From assembly GCA_018818465.1 (NCBI GenBank), contig JAHIRU010000062.1, positions 1-20,855 of the forward strand: 20,855 nt of DNA. Direction: 5' to 3'. This DNA is from Nanobdellota archaeon. Its GTDB lineage: Archaea; Aenigmatarchaeota; Aenigmatarchaeia; QMZP01. Below, in pieces: positions 1 to 6,310 of this stretch (the first letter of the stretch is position 1; every line of letters starts with the position of its first letter). The notes below the pieces were generated by a model that made no database searches, was not told where the DNA came from, and was given only the letters and a program-made list of their open reading frames with translations. The position numbers and the translations under genes were made by a program.

Positions 1-702
1 ATATGGCTGTCTTATTGTTTTTTCATGGAACTTCCTTATTCTGCGGGCGATTAATGGTTTCTTGCCTTCAAACAGTTTTATATTGAAATCAGAGACTCGT
101 TCAAGTTCGTATTTAAACTCTATCCATTTGCTCTTGAAATTAAACATCTCTTTGTAAAAGGGGAACAAGCTTCTGAAAAGGTTTGAATATCTTTCATTAA
201 GCTTTTGTACAGCCTGTTTTGTTTCTGTTTCAAAATTGAATGGAACAACATCTATTATGCTTGGATGTCTAATAGGATTGAGAAACTGTCTATGAATGAA
301 AAGAATCGGGCCCTCTGTTTTTTTTATGTCTGTCCAGAAGTTATTATAAATTCTACTTTTGAAAGAATGTTCTTCGCTGTTCCTTGCTACCCAAGCATAT
401 TTTTTCCTAAATTCTTTTGTACCTTCTGTTGGATTTTCCTGAAAATGAACATAATTTTCAAGAGCCAACTGTTCAATTGGTTCCTGTCTGAAAAAATCAA
501 TACCAAGATTTCTTTCTCTTGTTATGGTAGATATCAATGCCTTGCCACCATTTTTGGCTAAACCAAAAGCAATATAATGTGTTCCATGATCTTGGTTGTC
601 CCATAATTTGTAAAAAGCAACAGCAGCATGAGGAGCAACGTATGTTGGTCCTGGTTTATTAGAATCTGCGACAATAAATCCCTTTCTCATTGTGATCTGC
701 AT
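1..702 (-). CDS. Conserved-looking protein of unknown function, C-terminus cut by window edge
   Basis: An open frame of 234 codons runs without a stop from an ATG at 702 off the left edge, so the 3' end is missing. The start lies 5 nt after the stop of the upstream channel gene, with a GTGAT ribosome-binding sequence overlapping that stop, so the two are probably co-transcribed; an alternative in-frame ATG is at 690. The N-terminal part has PHAA (residues 24-27), DHGTH (38-42) and RNLGIDFFR (64-72). This spacing of His residues followed by an Arg/Asp segment faintly resembles N-formylglutamate amidohydrolase-like zinc enzymes, but I do not recognise the family with confidence. The rest is charged and soluble with no membrane segment. 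That the gene is real is well supported; its function is not. Confidence 0.75.
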   Translation of the reverse strand, partial: MQITMRKGFIVADSNKPGPTYVAPHAAVAFYKLWDNQDHGTHYIAFGLAKNGGKALISTITRERNLGIDFFRQEPIEQLALENYVHFQENPTEGTKEFRKKYAWVARNSEEHSFKSRIYNNFWTDIKKTEGPILFIHRQFLNPIRHPSIIDVVPFNFETETKQAVQKLNERYSNLFRSLFPFYKEMFNFKSKWIEFKYELERVSDFNIKLFEGKKPLIARRIRKFHEKTIRQPY

Positions 703-707
703 GATTA

Positions 708-1553
708 TCACTTTTTGTTTTTTCTCTCAATAGGATTATTTACAAGTATTGCGTTTGGAATATTTACTTTTTTACCGTTACTATCCAATGTCACTGAAAC
801 TGCACCTATATTTTCAACAATGCCTGAATATTCGCCTATTTTCACATGTTCGCCTATTTTCAAAACTCTTTTCAGATGAACGCCTGCTGTAAAGTTAGGG
901 AACATGTCCTTCATTCCTAGAGTGAAAATTATTGTTGATGCTAACAGCATGAAAGCGAACAGTATCAACAAAGCCATTGTTTCAATTCCTATTATTGCTA
1001 AACCCATTATGATTACTATCATTGCTATAGAGTATTTTATTAAACCGCCAGCTACTGAAGCTAAGAATTCATCCTGGAAGAATTTCTTTGCAGCTTCACC
1101 GAACGCTCCTCCCATGAAATCTGCAACAATAAAACCTATTACTATAATTAATATAGCTCCTATAACCCTTGGTATAAAGAATGCTACTGTGTTGAAAACA
1201 ATGAAGAGTTGAGGTAAACCGAGAGTTTCTATAATAACACCTAGAAATATTAGATAGATAAACCATTTTACTAGATCACCGATAAGATCAACAACGCTTC
1301 CGCCATAACCAATTGCTTTTAATGTGTTATCTGTCATGCTTTTTACATTACTCTTTTTCAGACCAATCATGCTGAGTATTTTTACTGTTATGGCCTTTCC
1401 TATGCGACCAACTATGTAAGCAAAAAGTAACATCAGCAATATTTGTGTTATCAGTTTCAAATTTGGTATAATATAATTAGGCGTAAAGTTTGCAAAGAAT
1501 ACAGAAATATCTGATGTTATTGCCTGTAAATCAAACGTCGTATTGAAACTCAT
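708..1553 (-). CDS. MscS-like small-conductance channel family membrane protein
   Basis: The 281-residue protein has hydrophobic segments near residues 33-52, 96-115, 122-146, 171-191 and 192-213, followed by a C-terminal region (about 220-275) that reads like the MscS beta domain: a GEHVKIGEYSGIVENIG stretch, then a short turn and VNIPNAIL. The amphipathic glycine-rich helices resemble the TM-helix repeat family found with mechanosensitive channels. Expected role: a pore in the cytoplasmic membrane that opens under membrane tension. The C-terminal alpha/beta cage of classical MscS is absent, so it is a short version. It starts at ATG 1553 behind an AGTGAT sequence and has its own TATA-like element. 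The truncated gene at 1-702 follows after 5 nt. Confidence 0.8.
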   Translation of the reverse strand: MSFNTTFDLQAITSDISVFFANFTPNYIIPNLKLITQILLMLLFAYIVGRIGKAITVKILSMIGLKKSNVKSMTDNTLKAIGYGGSVVDLIGDLVKWFIYLIFLGVIIETLGLPQLFIVFNTVAFFIPRVIGAILIIVIGFIVADFMGGAFGEAAKKFFQDEFLASVAGGLIKYSIAMIVIIMGLAIIGIETMALLILFAFMLLASTIIFTLGMKDMFPNFTAGVHLKRVLKIGEHVKIGEYSGIVENIGAVSVTLDSNGKKVNIPNAILVNNPIERKNKK

Positions 1554-1573
1554 ACTATCACTTTGTAACGAAA

Positions 1574-1584
1574 CTTTTATAAAG
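1574..1584 (-). promoter_or_regulatory. TATA-like element of the MscS-like gene
   Basis: CTTTATAAAAG on the minus strand lies 21-31 nt upstream of the ATG at 1553. This gives a very short or leaderless mRNA, although a weak GTGAT sequence also precedes the ATG. Confidence 0.45.
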
Positions 1585-1600
1585 TTGTCTTGCTATTTAG

Positions 1601-2518
1601 CTACAAAAGTTGTTTCGCCTTGAGAGCATCTTTCATAACAGATTTAGCGTCATCAAAGAATTTAAATAGCATTGGATTATCTTTGTGATTTTTATAATTT
1701 TCGTATACAGAATTAACAATTCTTTCAGGAATATTGATTCCTGTAACTTCGCTAGGTTTTATCATATCAAAGTTTAGATTGATATCAACTACCTTCGGTT
1801 CACCGTTTGTGCTTATATCCACTCTTGCTATATGAGCATCAACTGCACGAGCAGCTTCTATTGCAAGATGCTTTTCTTCTATATTCGGATTATGTTTTTT
1901 GAGTATTCCTTTAGAGAAAATTATGTCCTTTTCTTTTGTTTTTTTCTTGACCGCGGCTATTACATCAGGCTCTGCAACATACACAGAAATCATATTTTTG
2001 ATAGGCTCTTCTATTGAGACCGGTTGTCCAAGAATGTTTAGCGTTTCTATTATATTTTTTGCCTCTGCACTGTTGTTCACTATTATGCCAGGCTTTTTTT
2101 GCAATGATCTTATAATGATAGGGAATTTACTCTCTTCAATCAACCTGTGAGCTGCTTTAGTTGAACGCGCAGAATAAAGATTAGTTGTTGGTATGTGCCT
2201 TTTTCTTAGAACAGTCAACAGAAAGAACCGTTCATCAGCTAAAAGGAAGCTTATGGGTTTTATTGGCATGAAAGTATTGGAATGGAAAAGCGATAATAAT
2301 TGATAAGCATATGAGAAGTATTGTTTTGGTATTATTGGAAGAATGGCACCGAATTTCAAAATATCTGTAGATCTGTATGATATTGAAAAATCATTGGATA
2401 AACCTATGCCTATTCCATCCACAGGCACAAAAAATACTGAAGTGAATTTTTTCTTTGCTTCTTCTAGGAGTTTCAGGTTGCTTTCGTTCCTTTCTTGGCC
2501 TATAATACACAAATCCAT
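1601..2518 (-). CDS. RimK-like ATP-grasp protein, divergent
   Basis: The 305-residue product (ATG at 2518; a TTG two codons earlier is less likely) shows the order of an ATP-grasp ligase. There is an N-terminal alpha/beta pre-ATP-grasp part, the lid strand FPIIIRS (about 132-138) where RimK has a PVVVK-type ATP-binding lysine, an IEEPI segment (about 169-173), RVDI (232-235), and VVDINLNFDM (243-252) where RimK-type enzymes have a metal-binding E-x-N. The lysine is Arg here and the Glu is Asp. RimK relatives add amino acids to protein or cofactor carboxylates, but these changes leave the substrate, or even activity, uncertain. No Shine-Dalgarno sequence is visible; a TATA-like element 20-31 nt upstream implies a leaderless mRNA. 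Two palindromes lie just upstream. Confidence 0.65.
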   Translation of the reverse strand: MDLCIIGQERNESNLKLLEEAKKKFTSVFFVPVDGIGIGLSNDFSISYRSTDILKFGAILPIIPKQYFSYAYQLLSLFHSNTFMPIKPISFLLADERFFLLTVLRKRHIPTTNLYSARSTKAAHRLIEESKFPIIIRSLQKKPGIIVNNSAEAKNIIETLNILGQPVSIEEPIKNMISVYVAEPDVIAAVKKKTKEKDIIFSKGILKKHNPNIEEKHLAIEAARAVDAHIARVDISTNGEPKVVDINLNFDMIKPSEVTGINIPERIVNSVYENYKNHKDNPMLFKFFDDAKSVMKDALKAKQLL

Positions 2519-2537
2519 AAACAAAGATTGAATAAAG

Positions 2538-2549
2538 AGTTAAAAAGGT
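2538..2549 (-). promoter_or_regulatory. TATA-like element of the ATP-grasp gene
   Basis: CCTTTTTAACTC on the minus strand is 20-31 nt upstream of ATG 2518. Because no ribosome binding site is present, this fits a leaderless transcript. Confidence 0.4.
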
Positions 2550-2561
2550 TTGTTTTGATAT

Positions 2562-2605
2562 ATAACAGCGTTATTTTAGCATAATATAATATAACACAGT
2601 TATAT
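2562..2605. repeat. Two ATAAC-NNN-GTTAT palindromes
   Basis: Palindrome 1 has arms ATATAAC (2589-2595) and GTTATAT (2599-2605) around ACA. Palindrome 2 has arms ATAAC (2562-2566) and GTTAT (2570-2574) around AGC. Centres are about 29 bp apart. They sit between the end of the pilin-like gene and the TATA element of the ATP-grasp gene. The 15-nt core TATAACACAGTTATA recurs exactly at 12196-12210. They could be an operator pair or the RNA hairpin at the pilin mRNA end. Confidence 0.6.
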
Positions 2606-2607
2606 TG

Positions 2608-3036
2608 TCAACATTTCACCAGTATTTCCTCTATTTGATGCTCAGTTCTAAAAGAAATTATATAAGTTCCAGCTGAACATCCCAATTGCTGATTATTTGG
2701 ACAGCCCCATTCTAAAAAAATGCCTATCTGTCCCTTTTGAAGTGGTTGATTTAATCTCAAACATTCAGAATGACATTTCACTTCGTATGTGTTATCTGTT
2801 TTTCTAATATCAATTGGATGAAAATCACTGTTTGTTAGAGATTTTTCTTTAGAATTCATAATCTCTATTAAAATTGTACCGTCAGTGCATTGAGCAGAAT
2901 CTGATATTATTTCAAAATCGTTTTGATTATTTCCATTAATAAAAACAGAATGCAAAGAAACCCATGCAGCTCCTGTTGCAGTGACTGTTACTAAAAGCAA
3001 AACCAGGATTGCTACGATAGCAATTGTACCTTTCAT
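2608..3036 (-). CDS. Cys-rich type IV pilin-like secreted protein
   Basis: The start is placed at ATG 3036, which follows GGTGACT; the longer frame from 3045 would bury that ribosome binding site. The 142-residue protein opens with MKGT and one hydrophobic helix to about residue 27 (IAIVAILVLLLVTVTATGAAW). This has the form of archaeal class III (prepilin) signal peptides, with the KG processing site at the very N-terminus. The remainder is a small extracytoplasmic domain with six cysteines, including two near the end, so disulfides are likely. Unlike the two pilins at 12230-13446 it has no N-X-S/T sequon. It follows a coiled-coil gene after 2 nt. It could be a minor pilin or a membrane-anchored lipoprotein-like domain. 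Confidence 0.6.
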   Translation of the reverse strand: MKGTIAIVAILVLLLVTVTATGAAWVSLHSVFINGNNQNDFEIISDSAQCTDGTILIEIMNSKEKSLTNSDFHPIDIRKTDNTYEVKCHSECLRLNQPLQKGQIGIFLEWGCPNNQQLGCSAGTYIISFRTEHQIEEILVKC

Positions 3037-3038
3037 AG

Positions 3039-3512
3039 TCACCATTCATCATTGTTGAGATCAACCTTTCTTGCCAGCTGAGCATTATGAAAATATATTC
3101 TTTTAAGCCTTTTATTGATTTGGTAAAGATGATCAAGTGATGCGTTGCTAACTTTAAGATGTTTTTTGTTACCGATTATTAGCTTGTTCATCTGTCTTAA
3201 CAAGACATCCAGAGAATCGATAGGCATTTCACTTACAGCATGACTAGGAGATTTCATTGTTTTGAAGCCGTGTTTTATTTCTTCCATGAAATCTTCCATT
3301 TTCTCAGGAAGTCTTGCAATCTCTTTTTTGAGTTCATTGTTTGATATAACAACAGCTTCAACCACTTTTTGATTAGAATCAATAAGATCAAGTATATGAT
3401 CTGTGAGCTTCTTTATGTCAGAATTTGCATCAACCTTTTCTAATTTCTTTAATCTCTTTTCAATCCTTCTGATCGGCGATGCTGGAACTAATTCAAACTC
3501 CTCAGTTTCCAT
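3039..3512 (-). CDS. Coiled-coil protein paired with a pilin-like gene
   Basis: The 157-residue acidic/basic protein has no signal peptide or membrane helix. An N-terminal segment, PASPIRRIEKRLKKLEK (about 10-26), leads into long heptad-like helices. I recall similar ELVP..SP(I/L)RR(I/L)EKR openings in DPANN proteins of unknown function, but cannot verify this. Its TGA stop (3041-3039) forms part of the GGTGA ribosome binding site of the pilin-like gene, so the two are translationally coupled. Context suggests a cytoplasmic partner of a surface filament, broadly analogous to archaellum accessory coiled-coil proteins. That role is inference. Confidence 0.6.
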   Translation of the reverse strand: METEEFELVPASPIRRIEKRLKKLEKVDANSDIKKLTDHILDLIDSNQKVVEAVVISNNELKKEIARLPEKMEDFMEEIKHGFKTMKSPSHAVSEMPIDSLDVLLRQMNKLIIGNKKHLKVSNASLDHLYQINKRLKRIYFHNAQLARKVDLNNDEW

Positions 3513-3534
3513 ATTAATTAGTTGTTTGAGGATT

Positions 3535-3547
3535 CTTTTATAATAAG
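3535..3547 (-). promoter_or_regulatory. TATA-like element of the coiled-coil/pilin-like pair
   Basis: CTTATTATAAAAG on the minus strand lies 23-35 nt upstream of ATG 3512, where no ribosome binding site is seen. A leaderless start is likely. Confidence 0.45.
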
Positions 3548-3584
3548 CACTAGATTTATAGAAAAATAAAATATAGGGGAATTA

Positions 3585-5222
3585 TTACATTCCCATACCA
3601 GGAGGCATTCCACCACCGGCAGATTCTCTTGTTCCTGATGCAATTATGTCATCGATTCTCAGTATCATTTCAGCAGCTTCAGAAGCTGATTTTATTGCTT
3701 GTAATTTGATCTTTAGAGGTTCTATAACACCGAGTACTGACATATCTTCAATTTCGCCTGTGAAAACATTCAGGCCATGCTTTCTGTTATTTTTTTCATG
3801 CTCTGATCTCATGTTTGCAAGCTTGTCTATAGGATCAAGGCCAGCGTTTTCTGCAAGGCTTCTAGGAATTATTTCCATTGCGTCTGCAAAAGCGATAACA
3901 GCTAACTGCTCTCTGCCTTTGAAAGTTTCTGCGTATTTTCTTAGCTCTTTTGCAACAGCCATTTCAGGGCTTCCGCCACCAGCAACTATTTTACCGAGTT
4001 CAAGAGCTGAAATTATGCCTTTAACAGCATCTTCCATTGCTCTTTCAACTTCGTCAATAACATGCGCTGTTCCGCCTCTTATCAAGATTGTTACTGCTTT
4101 TGGCAGTTTGCACTGCTCTACAAAAATCATTTCGTCTCCAGCAACCTTTTTCTCATGTACAATGCCTGCGAAGCCAAGTTCTGCACTCGTAAGATCGTTT
4201 ATGCTGCTTACAATCTTGCCACCAGTTGCTTTTGCCAGCATTTCCATGTCAGATTTCTTTACGCGTCTTGCAGCAAGAATTCCACTTTTTGCAAGGTAGT
4301 GCTGAACTGTATCGTCTATGCCTTTTTGGCAGAATACAACATTAGCGCCACATTTTATTACTTTCTGCGTCATGTCCTTAAGCATTTTTTCTTCGTTGTC
4401 CAAAAACGCCTGCATTCTTTCAGGTGAATCAATGCTTATCTTGGCGTCACCTTCTAGTTCTTTCACTTCAAGTGCGCAGTCTATTAAAGCGATTTTTGCG
4501 TCCTTGATTTTTTTTGGCATTCTTGAATGAACAACTTCCTTGTCAACTAAAACGCCTTCAATAAGCTTTGTATCGTTTATGGCGTCTCCTTCTTTCTTTT
4601 CTATTTTAATATTATCATTATTTATTTCCAGTTTGCCATCAACATCTTCAGCCACTTTCTTAATAGCCTGAACAGCTATCTTGGCTAGAACATCAGAAGC
4701 TTTTTCAGCAGACTTTCCTGTCATTGCTGTAATAGCTATTTGTTCTAAAATTTTATCATCAGAAATGCTGACATTATCAGCAATACTGTTCATTGTTTTT
4801 AGTGCCTCTTCTTTTGCCATCCTGAAACCCTTTGTGATAACTGTTGGGTGGATTTCCTGATCTAAAAGATCACCAGCTTTTTTCAAAAGTTCGCCTGCAA
4901 TAATAACTGCTGTAGTTGTTCCGTCGCCGACAGACTTGTCCTGTGTTTTGGCAACCTCAACCATCATCTTTGCAGCTGGATGCTCTATCTGCATCTCATC
5001 AAGAATTGTTGCACCATCATTTGTTATAACAACATCACCAAGTGAATCTACAAGCATTTTGTCCATGCCTTTTGGACCTAAAGTGCTTCTTACAGCATCA
5101 GCAACTGCTTTAGCTGCGGCTATATTATTTCTTTGTGCTTCACGACCTTTGCTTCTCGTACTTCCTTCTGAAAGTATTAAAACAGGCTGTCCGCCAATAT
5201 TTGCCATTATAGGATTTGTCAT
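3585..5222 (-). CDS. thsA: Thermosome subunit (group II chaperonin)
   Basis: This 545-residue protein is a full-length Cpn60/TCP-1 family chaperonin, which folds proteins in the cytoplasm as a double-ring ATPase. Visible signatures are LGPKGMDKML (48-57), NDGATILDEM (68-77), the ATP-binding GDGTTTAV (99-106), the VAGGGSPEM stretch of the second equatorial part, and a Gly/Met-rich tail ending GGGMPPGMGM. It starts at ATG 5222 behind GAGGTGG, the best Shine-Dalgarno sequence in the window, as expected for an abundant protein. It stands alone, with two strong TATA elements upstream. Only one subunit gene is in the window; whether the ring is homo- or hetero-oligomeric cannot be judged. Confidence 0.97.
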   Translation of the reverse strand: MTNPIMANIGGQPVLILSEGSTRSKGREAQRNNIAAAKAVADAVRSTLGPKGMDKMLVDSLGDVVITNDGATILDEMQIEHPAAKMMVEVAKTQDKSVGDGTTTAVIIAGELLKKAGDLLDQEIHPTVITKGFRMAKEEALKTMNSIADNVSISDDKILEQIAITAMTGKSAEKASDVLAKIAVQAIKKVAEDVDGKLEINNDNIKIEKKEGDAINDTKLIEGVLVDKEVVHSRMPKKIKDAKIALIDCALEVKELEGDAKISIDSPERMQAFLDNEEKMLKDMTQKVIKCGANVVFCQKGIDDTVQHYLAKSGILAARRVKKSDMEMLAKATGGKIVSSINDLTSAELGFAGIVHEKKVAGDEMIFVEQCKLPKAVTILIRGGTAHVIDEVERAMEDAVKGIISALELGKIVAGGGSPEMAVAKELRKYAETFKGREQLAVIAFADAMEIIPRSLAENAGLDPIDKLANMRSEHEKNNRKHGLNVFTGEIEDMSVLGVIEPLKIKLQAIKSASEAAEMILRIDDIIASGTRESAGGGMPPGMGM

Positions 5223-5274
5223 ATTTCCACCTCTTAACCAATTAAATAATGATATACGTTCTAAGTCATTTAGA

Positions 5275-5304
5275 CTTATATATGTTGTGCTCAGAGTATA
5301 TAAA
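5275..5304 (-). promoter_or_regulatory. thsA: Thermosome promoter region, two TATA elements
   Basis: On the minus strand TTTATATAC (5304-5296) and CATATATAAG (5284-5275) both match archaeal TATA boxes, 75-83 and 54-63 nt upstream of the ATG. The nearer one would give a leader of about 27 nt containing the GAGGTGG site. The doubled TATA may reflect heat-shock control, which is typical for thermosome genes but not shown here. Confidence 0.55.
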
Positions 5305-5370
5305 CGTTACGCCTATTGTCTATCTAAAAGTAGTATATCGTCGTTTATTTTTGATATGGGCCCGCTGGGA

Positions 5371-5508
5371 TTTTCATTCTCCAGGAAGCTGGCTCGAGTC
5401 TTGTCTCCAACATTATAGGACAAGAGACATCTCTCATCCAGTACAAACGGAGATGAGATTTCGAGAGTCAGCTCCTTTTGGATTGAACCTTTTCTGAAAA
5501 AGGTTCAC
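5371..5508 (-). other. 138-nt tRNA intron in the T loop (position 59/60)
   Basis: Exon 1 ends in TTCAAA and the last exon begins with TCCCAG. UUCA in the T loop pairs with UGAA near the intron's 3' end, leaving bulges AA|G and AA|U, the classic cut pattern of the archaeal tRNA endonuclease; the inner helix is weak, so it is a relaxed motif. Inside are a 9-bp hairpin (5485-5493 with 5498-5506), a long stem (5383-5391 with 5469-5476) extended by 5393-5397 with 5461-5465, and two enclosed hairpins (5398-5405 with 5419-5428; 5429-5438 with 5452-5459). No open reading frame of note is present. Confidence 0.8.
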
Positions 5509-5530
5509 TTTGAACCCAGGACCTCCTGCT

Positions 5531-5567
5531 AACCTAGCGCTGAACCAGACTAAACGTCTGATCGTCA
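5531..5567 (-). other. 37-nt tRNA intron in the anticodon loop (position 37/38)
   Basis: The central helix is CUUA (positions 32-35 of the tRNA) with UAGG at the intron's 3' end, with bulges UA|U and UU|A. Cutting after the second bulge nucleotide gives a normal 7-nt loop. The intron body holds a hairpin with arms CAGAC and GTCTG around GTTTA. This is the canonical intron position for archaeal tRNAs. Confidence 0.85.
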
Positions 5568-5630
5568 TATAAGACAGGCGCTCTAGGCCAAACTGAGCTA
5601 CGGGCCCATACATAGTTATTGTTTTTATTT

Positions 5631-5642
5631 GTTAATTTATGC
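5631..5642 (-). promoter_or_regulatory. tRNA TATA element
   Basis: GCATAAATTAAC on the minus strand is 24-35 nt upstream of the tRNA 5' end at 5607, the expected spacing for transcription starting at or next to the mature end. Confidence 0.55.
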
Positions 5643-5644
5643 AA

Positions 5645-5671
5645 ACGACTATATGTATTCAGTATAGTCGT
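5645..5671. repeat. Inverted repeat ACGACTATA / TATAGTCGT
   Basis: There are perfect 9-bp arms (5645-5653 and 5663-5671) separated by 9 nt. It lies about 50 nt after the CBS gene stop and directly upstream of the tRNA TATA element. It may be the 3' hairpin of the CBS mRNA or a protein-binding site at the tRNA promoter. ACGACTATAT occurs again at 6200-6209, upstream of the CBS gene. Confidence 0.5.
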
Positions 5672-5690
5672 CATTCTATTACATAGAGTG

Positions 5691-5713
5691 TTATTAACAC
5701 AAAAAGTTAATAA
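5691..5713 (-). terminator. AT-rich hairpin/U-tract after the CBS gene
   Basis: Arms TTATTAAC (5691-5698) and GTTAATAA (5706-5713) surround ACAAAAA, which is TTTTTGT on the transcribed minus strand. It starts 9 nt after the CBS stop codon and could terminate that transcript. Confidence 0.35.
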
Positions 5714-5721
5714 ATAATTAA

Positions 5722-6156
5722 TCATCCTGCTACAGGTCTTTTTTCGTCTTTGTGGAAAACAAGCATTTCGCTCATTATTTCCATTTGTTTTGGCTGGGCA
5801 GCTAATATGTCTGTAGATGTGATTATTCCTATAAGATTTTTTCCTTCTACTACAGGTAGTTTCTTGATATTCTTTTCTAACATTACTTTTGCAGCATCTG
5901 CTACACTAATATTAGACTCTATTACAACAAGTTCTGTTCTCATTACATCCTTTACCTTTGTTTTTATTACGTCCTTTGCAAGAGCAACAACATCTCTCAT
6001 TATGTCTCTTTCTGTGATTATGCCAGCCAGCTGTGTTTTATCTAGAACTATTAAACCGCCTATTCTGTATTCGTTCATTATTTTTGCAGCTTTTTGAATA
6101 CTATCAGAGGATTTTATTGTTTTCACATCCGTATTCATTATTTCTTTTACTAGCAT
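5722..6156 (-). CDS. Tandem CBS-domain protein
   Basis: The 144-residue protein consists almost only of two CBS repeats. The first, about 5-57, is VKEIMNTDVKTIKSSDSIQKA through GGLIVLD and LAGIITERDIMR. The second, about 68-120, is VKDVMRTELVVIESNISVADA through KKLPVVE and LIGIITSTDIL. Such stand-alone pairs bind adenine nucleotides (AMP, ATP, SAM) and sense energy state, usually by acting on partner proteins. No partner is fused here and the neighbours (tRNA, DUF655) give no clue. It starts at ATG 6156 with only a weak GAGGAAA sequence upstream, and a TATA-like AATATAG about 50 nt upstream. Confidence 0.9.
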   Translation of the reverse strand: MLVKEIMNTDVKTIKSSDSIQKAAKIMNEYRIGGLIVLDKTQLAGIITERDIMRDVVALAKDVIKTKVKDVMRTELVVIESNISVADAAKVMLEKNIKKLPVVEGKNLIGIITSTDILAAQPKQMEIMSEMLVFHKDEKRPVAG

Positions 6157-6310
6157 ACTTTCTCTGTTTCCTCAATTATATTTTTTCATTGGTTCAAGGA
6201 CGACTATATTCACAAATTGGTACTTGACGGCTTGCTCACTAATTAACCACTAAATCTGTTAACCGTGTGATGCTGTCTATCTCCAACATGTTTGTTTAAA
6301 TCGTCAAACT
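6157..6310. other. Intergenic region, 154 bp, no gene seen
   Basis: This stretch lies between the DUF655 stop and the CBS start. It holds a second copy of ACGACTATAT (6200-6209), probably within the CBS promoter, and two copies of TTAACC about 20 nt apart. I see no tRNA, open reading frame or convincing small RNA. Confidence 0.5.

Larger units (their letters stand above)
5357..5607 (-). tRNA. tRNA-Ile(UAU) with two introns
   Basis: The minus strand reads a 7-bp acceptor stem GGGCCCG/CGGGCCC (5607-5601 with 5364-5358), TA, D arm GCTC/GAGC with GG in the loop, anticodon stem CCTGT/GCAGG, variable loop AGGTC, T stem CTGGG/CCCAG and discriminator A (5357); CCA is not encoded. Removing 5567-5531 (37 nt) restores the anticodon loop CTTATAA with anticodon TAT at 5571-5569. 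Removing 5508-5371 (138 nt) restores a perfect T loop TTCAAAT. The mature tRNA is 76 nt. Both junctions show a 4-bp helix between two 3-nt bulges. UAU reads AUA directly, whereas most archaea read AUA with a CAU tRNA modified by agmatidine. A TATA element lies 24-35 nt upstream. Confidence 0.88.

Noticed and set aside
205..561. Plus-strand open frame of 118 codons
   Set aside because: It lies opposite the truncated minus-strand gene, whose frame is open for 234 codons with a ribosome binding site and better composition; Phe/Cys-rich text is typical of a reverse-strand shadow.
3646..4299. Plus-strand open frame of 217 codons
   Set aside because: It is the antisense of the thermosome gene, Ser/Ala-rich shadow of a highly conserved coding frame.
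5371..5508. C/D box guide RNA inside the T-loop intron, as known for tRNA-Trp introns
   Set aside because: A CTGA and a GGATGAG are present but in the wrong order and without proper C-box sequence.
5534..5725. Open frame of 63 codons on the minus strand
   Set aside because: It runs through the tRNA exon, its anticodon intron and the promoter, has no ribosome binding site and no recognisable protein pattern; the tRNA explains the sequence.
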